This document shows, one piece after another, positions 7,503-16,200 of a stretch of DNA of 44,295 bases. Below the pieces are notes generated by a model that worked only from the letters and a program-made list of their open reading frames with translations, was not told the DNA's origin and did no database searches. The stretch's first letter is position 1. Each line of letters begins with the position of its first letter. Source of the stretch: Roseomonas sp. (GTDB lineage Bacteria > Pseudomonadota > Alphaproteobacteria > Acetobacterales > Acetobacteraceae); the NCBI GenBank assembly GCA_020249265.1, contig JADCGA010000022.1:1-44295 (forward strand). The letters are read 5' to 3'. The position numbers and the translations under genes were made by a program.

Positions 7503-10335
7503 GATGATTGATGGCGAACGCATTGCTGAGAAGCGGATAGCGGAAGCTGCGCGCACGGGGCAGGACTGGCTGGATTTGGCCGGCTTGGGTTTGACGCGGT
7601 TACCGGAGAAGCTGGCCGAACTAACTTGGTTGCGACGACTGAGTATTGGACATTTCTTTCATGTGGACCCGGACGGCGGCACCAGAAATACTATTCGTGA
7701 CGGTGACGCCAACGTCTGTAGCGATATCTCTAATCTCGCCGACCTCCGTCAGTTGACCGAACTCTACCTAGATGGGTCAGGTTGCGACGACCTATCCCCC
7801 ATCGCCGGGCTGCAGCAGCTACGGACCTTCTACTGCAGCCGCACGCGGGTGACCGACCTATCCTCCATCGCCGGGCTGCAGCAGCTACAGCACCTCAACT
7901 GCCGCCGCACGCCGGTGAGTGACCTATCCCCCATCGCCGGGCTGCAGCAGCTACAGACCCTCGACTGCGGCGGCACGAACGTGAGCGAACTATCCCCCAT
8001 CGCCGGGCTGCAGCAGCTACAGACCCTCAACTGCGGCGGCACGCAGGTGAGCGACCTATCCTTCATCGCCGGGCTGCAGCAGCTACGGACCTTCTACTGC
8101 AGCCGCACGCGGGTGACCGACCTATCCCCCATCGCCGGGCTGCAGCAGCTACAGTACCTTGATGTCAGCTTCTGTAGTATAATCACCGCACCGATGACGC
8201 TTTGGTGGCAGCCTTCGCTCAAATTAGTCTCAGCGGACGAAACCCAAATTCCCGGCATCCCCGACGAAATCCTTGGTCATAATTGCCTGGAACGCTTACG
8301 CGCGCATTTGAGGGAACTTGAAGCGGGTGTTGAGGCCATCAGTGAGGCCAAGCTGCTCATCCTCGGTAATGGCCGCGCCGGCAAAACCCAGATCGCCCGG
8401 CGCCTTGCCGGGCAGCCCTTCCAACCCGAATGGGATTCCACCCACGGCATTCGCATCACGCAAGTTACAATATCAGCGCAGGATTCACTGCCAGAAACCC
8501 ACCTGAAACTATGGGATTTTGGTGGGCAGGAGATTTACCATGGCACCCATGCGCTTTTCGCCAGAACCCGCGCCATTTTCCTGCTAGTCTGGAGCCAGGA
8601 AACCGAATTGCCGGCAGCCGAACCCGACCAGCACGGCATGGTGTTCCGTAATCATCCTCTCCGTTATTGGCACGCCTATGCCAAGGATGCCGGCCATAAG
8701 GGCAGCCCCCAGATCATCGCACAAACGCGCCTTGATCAGGATGGCATTCGCCCCCCACCGCTGGATCAGGACCAAATGGCCAGCAGCCTTTGCGTTCAGG
8801 TCAGCACCGCCGATCCACCACGCATCGGCACTTTGCGCGGCGCCTTGCAGGATGCGGTGGTGACGTTGCAGCAAAGCCGCGGCGCAGTGGAAATCGGCAG
8901 GCCGCGCCTGATACTACAGCGGCGGATCGAAGCCCTGCGACAAGCCGATGGCAGCCTACCGGAAGAATGGCGCCTGATGGAAAAATCCACCTTTGCAGCC
9001 TGGTATCAGGAAGCAGGTGGCACTGCATCGGCCGAATTTGCGCTTGCCTATTTGAACGACAATGGCACGGTTTTTTATCGTGAGGGTCTGTTCCAGGACC
9101 GCATTGTGCTGGACCAAAACTGGGCAATGGCAGCGATCTATGCGCTGTTTGACCGCAAGGAAACCTATGGGCGGCTGCAGCGCCGTGGCGGCTTGTTTGA
9201 ACGCGCTGATTTGGCGCAGGTCTGGCGGGATTATACGGAAGCCGAACAGCGCTTGTTTCTTTCCATGATGACATCCTGCGGCATCTGCTTTGTCTATCGA
9301 GAGGGTGTCGCGGGTACGGAAGAAAGCGATGAAACGCTTTACCTTGCACCGGAATTTCTACCTGAAAGGGCGGTTATTCAGGGACAGATCGACGCAACCT
9401 GGGGTGAAGGCCCCGCCACGCATCGGCAGGTATTCACCTATGCCTTCCTGCATGAAGGCTTGATCCGCAATGTAATCAGCCAATTGGGCACGCTCGCGCA
9501 AACCCGTGCCGATTATTTTCGCGGAGGGGTCTGCCTCTATGATGCGCAAACCCGCGCGCGTGCCCTGGTGACGCAGCATTTGCCGGCGGGGGATTGGCAA
9601 GGCAGCGTCCGCATTGAAGCCAAGGATGGCGATGCTGCCACATTGCTGGAAAGGCTGACCGAATTGGTCAGTCGGGAAAACCGCAAAATGAACCTCTCCG
9701 CCACCACGGACAAGGTAATGCCGGTGCGCGAGGCGCCAGCGCCACAAGCCCCGGTCATCCAAGCCTCACGACCACCGGAAGAGCGACCCAAATACGCCAT
9801 CAGCTATGCTTGGAACGAGAAGGATTTCACCGGCCCGGATTTGGAAACGCCCGTCAATTTGTTGTGTAATGCCGCCGATGCCAGAAAGGTCGAAATCCTG
9901 CGCGACAAACAAAGCATGGCCCCTGGCGACAGTATCCGCGCCTTCATGCTGCACATCGCCCGCAGCCCGCGTATTTTCGTATTCCTGAGCGACAAATACC
10001 TCAAATCCGCCTACTGCATGCGCGAACTCTACGAAACTTGGCGCGAATGCCGCCAGGATGCCGAGGAACTGAAGCAGAGGGTACGCGTTTTCAAGCTTGC
10101 CGATGCCAGTATCTCAGATGTTCACGCCCGTGCCGCTTATCGTGACTACTGGGACCAGGAACACCAAAAGCGAAGCGCCTTGCATCAACGGATTGGCTTG
10201 CGTGGCAATGATCTTGATGAATTGGATTTCATTGAAAGCCTGAGGCATCGTGATTTAATGAATGTACTCAGCGTTTTTCAGGACACGCTCAGACACAGCC
10301 GCATCGAAGACTTTGTCGCCACTGCTTTTGATTGA
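7495..10335 (+). CDS. LRR-Roc-COR-TIR protein (ROCO family with C-terminal TIR)
   Basis: 946 residues. After a short helical cap (IAEKRIAEAARTG), residues ~25-235 are leucine-rich repeats, six of them 22-residue units around DLSPIAGLQQLQTL. A Roc GTPase follows: P-loop GNGRAGKT (291-298), switch II DFGGQE (341-346), and TRLD (411-414) in the place of the G4 NKxD. Residues ~430-700 fit the COR dimerisation region. A TIR domain starts at ~766 (KYAISYAW), with DKQSMAPGDSIR, FVFLSDKYLKS and the YCMREL motif. Glu844 in that motif occupies the position of the catalytic glutamate of NAD-cleaving TIRs. ROCO proteins are known signalling GTPases, and TIR NADases are known effectors of bacterial immunity and cell death. 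A nucleotide-switched, ligand-sensing NADase is my inference. Relics of transposases lie downstream. Confidence 0.9.
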   Translation: MAEMIDGERIAEKRIAEAARTGQDWLDLAGLGLTRLPEKLAELTWLRRLSIGHFFHVDPDGGTRNTIRDGDANVCSDISNLADLRQLTELYLDGSGCDDLSPIAGLQQLRTFYCSRTRVTDLSSIAGLQQLQHLNCRRTPVSDLSPIAGLQQLQTLDCGGTNVSELSPIAGLQQLQTLNCGGTQVSDLSFIAGLQQLRTFYCSRTRVTDLSPIAGLQQLQYLDVSFCSIITAPMTLWWQPSLKLVSADETQIPGIPDEILGHNCLERLRAHLRELEAGVEAISEAKLLILGNGRAGKTQIARRLAGQPFQPEWDSTHGIRITQVTISAQDSLPETHLKLWDFGGQEIYHGTHALFARTRAIFLLVWSQETELPAAEPDQHGMVFRNHPLRYWHAYAKDAGHKGSPQIIAQTRLDQDGIRPPPLDQDQMASSLCVQVSTADPPRIGTLRGALQDAVVTLQQSRGAVEIGRPRLILQRRIEALRQADGSLPEEWRLMEKSTFAAWYQEAGGTASAEFALAYLNDNGTVFYREGLFQDRIVLDQNWAMAAIYALFDRKETYGRLQRRGGLFERADLAQVWRDYTEAEQRLFLSMMTSCGICFVYREGVAGTEESDETLYLAPEFLPERAVIQGQIDATWGEGPATHRQVFTYAFLHEGLIRNVISQLGTLAQTRADYFRGGVCLYDAQTRARALVTQHLPAGDWQGSVRIEAKDGDAATLLERLTELVSRENRKMNLSATTDKVMPVREAPAPQAPVIQASRPPEERPKYAISYAWNEKDFTGPDLETPVNLLCNAADARKVEILRDKQSMAPGDSIRAFMLHIARSPRIFVFLSDKYLKSAYCMRELYETWRECRQDAEELKQRVRVFKLADASISDVHARAAYRDYWDQEHQKRSALHQRIGLRGNDLDELDFIESLRHRDLMNVLSVFQDTLRHSRIEDFVATAFD
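7801..8160 (+). repeat. 66-bp tandem repeat array encoding LRRs
   Basis: The core ATCGCCGGGCTGCAGCAGCT recurs at 7801, 7867, 7933, 7999, 8065 and 8131, exactly 66 bp apart, so each unit is 22 codons in frame. The units starting at 7801 and 8065 are identical over 63 bp, including the variable part (CSRTRVTDL), which points to recent duplication or gene conversion inside the array. Confidence 0.95.
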
Positions 10336-10381
10336 TCTATCCCTATCCCCACGCCCGCGCTATGCGGCATCCACCGCCAGG

Positions 10382-10498
10382 CAGCATTCGCTCCGAAAGC
10401 GCCTTCTTCAAAGCGTCAATCAGGTCGCCCCTGGCGAATAGGTCCGGCGGCTTCCGCCCAGCCAGAAGCTGATCCAGTAACGCCTTGTCGGTCGCCAT
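10382..10498 (-). pseudogene. IS256-family transposase, N-terminal relic
   Basis: From an ATG at 10498 the minus strand encodes MATDKALLDQLLAGRKPPDL and continues through the DALKKALSERML segment. This is the start of IS256-family (Mutator-like) transposases, where the family continues with NAEL..HL. Similarity breaks off after ML and the frame stops at 10343. A sister relic with the same first ~17 codons lies at 33810. No catalytic DDE residue remains. Confidence 0.75.
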
Positions 10499-10519
10499 AT
10501 CGCTGGGTCCTTCCATGCC

Positions 10520-10861
10520 ATGCATGAGCCCCCGCGCACAAACCTACTGAAAGGCTTCTTACCTCGCCATCGGTTTGATACCGTTGGTGTCCCGCCACTG
10601 ATCGAAGGCATTTCATTCGGTAGCCTGATCGCCGATAAGGCAATCGACAGCAATTCAATCATCGCCCCATTGAATGAACGCGGCGCCAAGACCGTGATTT
10701 CACCACACCCGCGAAGATCGGTACCTCTGAAAATCCATGCGGAAATCTACAAATGGCGCCATTTGATCGAGAATGTCTTCGCCAAGCTAGGGCAGTTCAA
10801 GCGCATCGCCATGCGAGCAGACAAGCAAATCGCCTTCAGATGGAAGCATCTGAACGCGTGA
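10520..10861 (+). pseudogene. IS5-family transposase, C-terminal relic
   Basis: The frame carries DTVGVPPLIEGI, LIADKAIDSN, NERGAKTVISPHPRR and YKWRHLIENVFAKL..FKRIAMRADK, the order found in the C-terminal half of IS5-family DDE transposases. YxWRHLIEN contains the last catalytic Glu. The N-terminal two thirds with the first two Asp residues are missing. After MRADK the family sequence stops, and the frame runs into a dispersed palindromic repeat (from ~10819) before ending at 10861. It is therefore truncated at both ends and inactive. Confidence 0.82.
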
Positions 10862-10918
10862 AGATGCTCGAAAACCAACGACGCAGCGCGTATTGCGTGA
10901 CCTCATGCGAACGCAACC
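10819..10918. repeat. ~100-bp dispersed palindromic repeat, copy A
   Basis: Aligns without gaps to 22756-22855; by eye about 75 of 96 positions match. It consists of an inverted repeat (TTCAGATGgaagCATCTGAA), the linker GTGAAGATGCTCG, and a second imperfect hairpin (TTGCGTgacctcatgcgaACGCAA). Same orientation as copy B. The two copies bracket the PKS cluster. Confidence 0.8.
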
Positions 10919-10961
10919 CGCGCTAGTTTCAAGACCGTCGCGTTTTCCAAACGGGCGCGAT

Positions 10962-11624
10962 TCAGCCCTGATCCGCCTCGCGCGCAAGCCGGATGTCACG
11001 GCGCAGCACGAGGATGAAGTTCAGCATCATGACCAAGGCCCAGAATAGCGACAGGAAGTCCAGCACCGTGAGGTCAAGCAGCGGGACGACCGCACGGAAA
11101 AAATCCGGCAGAAAAAAGAGCAGTACGGCCAAGGCCAGGAAGCCGACGCGCAACTCGGTGGTGCCGATGTAACCGACGGCTAGCTCGTGCACGCCGGTGA
11201 TGATCAACCGTGCCAGCGCCAGGTTGCTGAGGAGCATGTAGAGTGACAGCAACAGGAAAGGCACCGGCAGGGAAACCAGGCCCGAGGCCGCAAAGCCCAG
11301 CGCCAGCAAAAAATATCCAATCAGGTCCACGCCATTATCAATGATGAAGCCTTGGGTCTTGCGCTCGATCCGACGGTGGCGGGCCAGCCGGCCATCCAGC
11401 GAATCGCCAAGCCAGTTCAGCGTGAGTCCGGCGAACACCAGCCCGAGGGACAACCAGGACGTAAGGGCAAGGGCAAACCCCAGGCTGCCAAAGCCGGCGC
11501 CCAGGATACCAAGCCCGCTCAATTGGTCCGGTGTGACCCAGCCCGGCAGGCGCACCACGAGAAAATCAAGGCTTTTCGCCTCAGGCTCCGCCAGCAGGCC
11601 ACAATTGACGCGCCTTGTAATCAC
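10962..11624 (-). CDS. CDP-alcohol phosphatidyltransferase family membrane enzyme
   Basis: 220 residues, strongly hydrophobic, with about six membrane segments. The CDP-alcohol phosphotransferase signature D-x2-D-G-x2-A-R-x(8,9)-G-x3-D-x3-D is present as DSLDGRLAR...GFIIDNGVD, with all four metal-binding Asp residues kept. These enzymes displace CMP from a CDP-activated alcohol or diacylglycerol to make a phosphodiester. The start overlaps the stop of the alpha-oxoamine synthase gene (ATGA), so the two are translated together. In that context I infer that it adds a phospho head group to an amino-lipid or uses a CDP-alcohol donor for a sphingoid-like acceptor. The exact donor and acceptor cannot be read from sequence. 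Confidence 0.85.
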   Translation of the reverse strand: MITRRVNCGLLAEPEAKSLDFLVVRLPGWVTPDQLSGLGILGAGFGSLGFALALTSWLSLGLVFAGLTLNWLGDSLDGRLARHRRIERKTQGFIIDNGVDLIGYFLLALGFAASGLVSLPVPFLLLSLYMLLSNLALARLIITGVHELAVGYIGTTELRVGFLALAVLLFFLPDFFRAVVPLLDLTVLDFLSLFWALVMMLNFILVLRRDIRLAREADQG

Positions 11625-12958
11625 GAGGGATCCAACACCGCCACAATCGCATCCAACGCCGTGTCTATCTGCGCCGTATCATGCGCCGTGGAGAGGAAGA
11701 AGCGAAGCCGGGAGGTGCCCTGCGGCACGCCGGGTGCGATAACGGGAAAGACATAGACGCCGCGCTGTTCCAGATCCTGGGCGGCCCGGAAGGTTCTGAT
11801 GTCTGCGCCAAGGATGATCGGCGTGACGCCGAAGCCCCAGCTGGAACCGACATCCAGGCCGCGGGCGCGGGCACCGGCGATGAAATGCTGGCCATTGGCG
11901 CGCAACGCCGCCACCCGATCAGGCTCGCGGCGCATGATCTCAAGCGCCTTCAGGGACGCCGCAGCCACCGGGGCCGGCATGCCGACGCTGAAGACCAGTC
12001 CGGGCGCGCGCGCCTTCAGAATGTCAATCAGCACCTGGCTGCCGCAGACATAGCCGCCGCAGCCGACCAGCGCCTTGGACAACGTCCCGAACCAGATATC
12101 CACCCGGGTCGGATCCACCCCACAATGCTCGGAGATGCCGCGGCCGGTCTTGCCGATCACGCCAAGCGCATGTGCCTCATCCATCATGAGCCAAGCCTGG
12201 AAGCGTTCCTTGATTTCAACGAGGCGGAACAGGTCTGGCCCATCGCCATCCATGGAAAAAAGCCCCTCGCTCACGATCAGCACACGCTCGAACAAATGGC
12301 GCGTCAGGGTCAGATAGGCCTCAAGATCGTCCAGGTCATTGTGGCGGAAGGATTTCCGCTGGCAGCGTGCCCCTTGGGCGCCGACCACCACGCAATTGTG
12401 GATAAACGCGTCATGGATCAGCAGATCCTTGGGCCCGAGGATCGTCTCAATGACCGAGGCGGCGGTCGCATGGCCGCTGACAAAAAGCGCGCCCGCCTCG
12501 GCCTCATAGACCTCGGCCAGGGCGGCCTCCAACGCCTGATGAACCGGCCGTTCACCCGCCGTGATCCGGCTGGCCGAAACGCTGGTCCCATAGCGAAGGG
12601 CCGCTTCCTGATGGGCGGCGAGCACTTCGGGGTGCCCGTTCAGCGCGAGATAGTCGTAGCTCGCAAAATTCAGCAAGTCCCGGCCATTGATCCGGGTGGT
12701 GACGCCAGCGCGCGCGTCATGCACGCGGTAATACGGATCCCCGAAGCCAAGCGCCGGCCCGATCTGCCGATCCATCAGAATTTCGCGATAGGCCGGCAAG
12801 CTCTCAAAGGAGGTATCATGCTTCAGCGCGTCATGCCGCAACGTGCGGGCGCGGGGCTGGCGGCGATCCGCATTCATGCCGGGGGTGGCTGAAGACGCCT
12901 CATCGGCCCGACCGAGTTTGCCGCAATCGAGGCCCGTTGTGGGAGACCTGTAATTCAT
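11621..12958 (-). CDS. Alpha-oxoamine synthase (serine palmitoyltransferase/AONS-like), PLP-dependent
   Basis: 445 residues of fold-type I PLP enzyme. These enzymes condense an amino acid with an acyl thioester and lose CO2. Visible are NFASYDYLALNGHPEV, YGTSVSASRITAGERPVH, the PLP-stacking region with H163 and HNC at 187-189, the PLP N1 aspartate D260 in MMDEAHALGVIGKTGRG, and the Schiff-base lysine K295 in GTLSKALVGCGGYVCG. An unconserved ~75-residue N-terminal arm precedes the fold. The start ATG at 12958 has a perfect AGGAGG five bases upstream (12964-12969). Next to a PKS lacking a thioesterase, the likely acyl donor is the PKS-bound chain rather than acyl-CoA. The amino acid (Ser, Ala or Gly) cannot be told. 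It is translationally coupled to the CDP-alcohol transferase. Confidence 0.9.
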   Translation of the reverse strand: MNYRSPTTGLDCGKLGRADEASSATPGMNADRRQPRARTLRHDALKHDTSFESLPAYREILMDRQIGPALGFGDPYYRVHDARAGVTTRINGRDLLNFASYDYLALNGHPEVLAAHQEAALRYGTSVSASRITAGERPVHQALEAALAEVYEAEAGALFVSGHATAASVIETILGPKDLLIHDAFIHNCVVVGAQGARCQRKSFRHNDLDDLEAYLTLTRHLFERVLIVSEGLFSMDGDGPDLFRLVEIKERFQAWLMMDEAHALGVIGKTGRGISEHCGVDPTRVDIWFGTLSKALVGCGGYVCGSQVLIDILKARAPGLVFSVGMPAPVAAASLKALEIMRREPDRVAALRANGQHFIAGARARGLDVGSSWGFGVTPIILGADIRTFRAAQDLEQRGVYVFPVIAPGVPQGTSRLRFFLSTAHDTAQIDTALDAIVAVLDPS

Positions 12959-12988
12959 GTCAGCCTCCTCACTTCTGGGTTCGGGTCC

Positions 12989-13000
12989 TTAGCATGCTAA
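12989..13000. promoter_or_regulatory. 12-bp perfect palindrome in the oxoamine synthase leader
   Basis: TTAGCATGCTAA lies 31 bp before the oxoamine synthase ATG, inside an AT-rich patch (12985-13020) of an otherwise GC-rich 283-bp gap (12959-13241) between PKS and oxoamine synthase. It could be an operator for a separate promoter. I see no gene in the gap. Confidence 0.35.
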
Positions 13001-13241
13001 CTTAAATCTCTCATTAAACGAAACCATCATGCGAGCCAAGAAGCCAGGATGCAGCGCGGATAACAGTGACAAAAAACGACAAGGCGGGGCCCAGCGCTTC
13101 GCACCCCTCGGATAGCCGCCAGTCATGTTCTTCGCGTCCTGGTGCACGGCAACATCATCAGGGACGCCAATTTCCCCAGTCAATTTTTTTCGCAAACGCC
13201 AGGGTTTTGCGCGCAAATCTCTGGTCTACAACAACAAATGA

Positions 13242-16200
13242 TTAGTGAGACGGCGGGCCAGCCAGGGTCGTGACAATGCGCCCAACCAGATCCCGAACCG
13301 AGCGGCTGCCACCGATCATCGTCATGGTCATTTCCAAACCGGTCCGTTTCTCAACGGCTAGGCGCAATTCCAACGCCATGAGAGAGTCGAGACCCAGATC
13401 CATCAGGGGGCGGTCAGTCTCCACCGCCTCAGGCGGCAGGCGTAGGATGCGGGCCACCTCGTCGCGCACCAAGCCCAATAGGGCCTCAGCCGCCGCCTCG
13501 GGGCTCAAGCTGGAGATGTCCAGCGCCTCCTCGCCCGGCGTGGCCGCGCCCTGCCCCGCCTCGGCGAAGACCTCGGCGAAATAGGGGGAGCGCAACACGG
13601 CGAGCTTGGTCGCCGCCGGGGACCAGCGAATCACCGAATACGCGCTGACCGCCGCCGCCGCCCAGGGGTCGGCCAGCAAGCCGCCCAGATGCCGCAGCGC
13701 CTCGGCCGAGGTCACGCCCGAAACCCCTGTTGCCGCGAGCAGCCGCTCGCCCAGGCCACGCGTGCGCGCGATCACACCGACATCCGAAATGGCGCCCCAA
13801 CCTACCGCCAGCGCCGGCACCCCGCGCGCGCGCATCCCCAATACCGCGCCCTCCAGGAAGGCATTGCCCACCACATAGGCTGATTGCCCTGGGCTGCCGA
13901 CAAAACTCGTCGCCGAAGAATAGGCGAGCAGGTATTGCAGGCGGTCGCCGGCGATCGCGGCGTCCAGCGCCTGCATGCCCTGGATCTTTGGCGCCAGGAC
14001 GCGATGGATTTTCTCAGCCGTCAGGCCAAGGATCATGCCGTCCTCCAGCACCATCGCGCAGTGGATGACGCCGGCAATGGGCCCGAATTCGGCCCGCCAG
14101 CGGGCAAAGGCGGCGGTGACAGCCGCCGCGTCGGTCACATCCAACGCCGCTTCAAGCAGCTCGCAGCCCGCCGCGCGCGCCAGATCAAGCCGTTCAGCCT
14201 GCTCTGGCGCAACACGGCCACTGCGCGAAGCTAGGATGACACAGCGCGCGCCCTGTGCGGCCAGCCAAAGCCCGGTCTCCAGCCCAAAGCCGCCAGTGCC
14301 GCCCAGGACGACATGGAGACCCGGCGCGGGGGTGAAGGCCACCGCCGCCTGGGCCGGCGGTTCGCCGCGCGGGCTTGGCCGCACCAGGATCTTGCCGATA
14401 TGGCCCGAGGCCTGCATCAGCCGGAAGCCATCCGCCACCCGCTCACCAGGCAGGGCAAGGCACGGGATGGGCGCCAGCCGCCCGGCGTCGAACAGCGCCA
14501 TCAGCGCGCCCAGCATGCGGCGGACCAGGGCCGGGTCATGCGCCAGAAGCTGGTCAATATCCGCGCCGACATAAGTCACGTTGCGCAGGAAGGGCCGCAG
14601 GCCAAGCCGCGTGTTGTCCAGGAAATCCCGCTTCCCCATTTCGACGAAGCGGCCAAAGGGGCGCAGCAGGCGAAGCGCCGCCCGCATCGCGTCGCCCGCC
14701 ACCGAATTCAGCACCACATCCACGCCGCCGACTGCGGCGCGGATCGAATCCTCAAGGTCCGGGGCGCGGGAATCCAGCACGTGATCGGCGCCCAGGCGCC
14801 GGAGCAGGGCGCGCTTTTCGGCTGTGCCGGCCACCGCGACCACGATGGCGCCATGCGCGTGGGCAATCTGGAGCGCAGCCAATCCCACGCCGCCGGCAGC
14901 GCCCTCGATCAACACGGTTTCGCCGCGCTTCAACCCTGCCCTTTCGATCAGCCCGTACCAGGCGGTCATGAAGGCAACCGGGATCGCCGCCCCCGCCTCG
15001 GCCGGGATGCCTTGGCCAAGCTGGAAAACCTGTTCCGCAGGCAGCGTCAGATGCGAAGCAAAGGCCCCGGCCGCGAAGCCCATCACCGGATCGCCAGGCT
15101 GCAAGCCCGTGACACCCGGCCCCAGGCGCACCACGCGCCCGGCAAATTCAAAGCCAAGCGAGGCCCCCGTCAGCCCCTCACCCAGGATTTCGGAATCGAG
15201 CACATTGAGGCCCAGCATCACGTCGCGGAAGTTAAGCCCGGTGGCAGTGACCGCCACCTCCACCTCCCCCGGCCCCGGGGCGGCACGCGGGGCCAATATC
15301 CAGGCCATCTCATCCAATCCGCGTGGGCCGATGCGCAGCAGGCTGCGCTCATCCGCACCCGGGGCGCGGGGCGCGGGGGCAGCAAGGCGTGCGGCGCGTG
15401 GCACCTCAGCACCGGCTGCGCTCACGCGAATCTCCCGCTCCTGCAGGGTCTCGGTCAGGTGGCGCCGGAGCACTGGCTCCAACGTCGCGGCGGAGGCATC
15501 CGCAGCCAGCACCAGCAGGCAGGTCTCCAGCCTCGGGAATTCGTTCATCAGGCAGCGCGCATAGGCCGAAATAGCCTGCGCCGCCGCTCCCTCAGCCTCC
15601 TGCACCACCACATAAAGCCGGCAGGGGGGGGCGCCGTCGCTGAGCGCCAGCGCCAGATCACGCAGGCGGAGCATGCGGGCGGGCAGCGCCTCCATCGCCG
15701 CGACCGGGGCCGCAGCGCCAAACTCAAGCACCGCGGCGAAGCCCTCGGGCAGAAGGGCCTGGGCCGCCAGCCCGGCGACGGCAGCCGCAGAGACCGCGCC
15801 GCGCAGCTCGAAGCCGGGCAACAAGTTGCGGCACCCGTCGGCAAGCACCTCATTCGGGACAGCGAGGCAAAGCGGGAAGCGCGGCGCTGACAGCTCCAGC
15901 AGCCGACGCTGCGGCGTGACGGCGCTGACCAGCCTTGCGCCCGAGCCGCCAATCGGCACGCTGTGGGAGATGATGAAACCGCGCCCGGCGAAAGCCGCAT
16001 CCGCCTCCGAAGGGTAGGGCCAGGCGCCTACAGGCGTCTCTGGCGTCGGCGAGAAGCGGAACCAGCCGGGCATGGCAGCATGCAGCACATCAATGGCCGG
16101 ATCATGCCCCGGGATGGCGGCCAGCAACAGCGGTGCCTTGGCGCCCAGGCTCACCAGCATATCGAGCGGGCTGGGCTCCCCGCCATCCAGCGGCGTGGTG

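Noticed and set aside
7801..8160. Regular 66-bp repeats as a CRISPR array
   Set aside because: The repeats are in frame, the between-parts are also similar to one another, and they encode leucine-rich repeats. No cas gene is present.
11681..12892. 403-codon plus-strand frame opposite the oxoamine synthase
   Set aside because: Antisense to a conserved PLP enzyme, with no recognisable domain.
12989..13216. 75-codon minus-strand frame in the PKS-oxoamine synthase gap
   Set aside because: No family resemblance, and it overlaps the likely promoter region of the oxoamine synthase gene.
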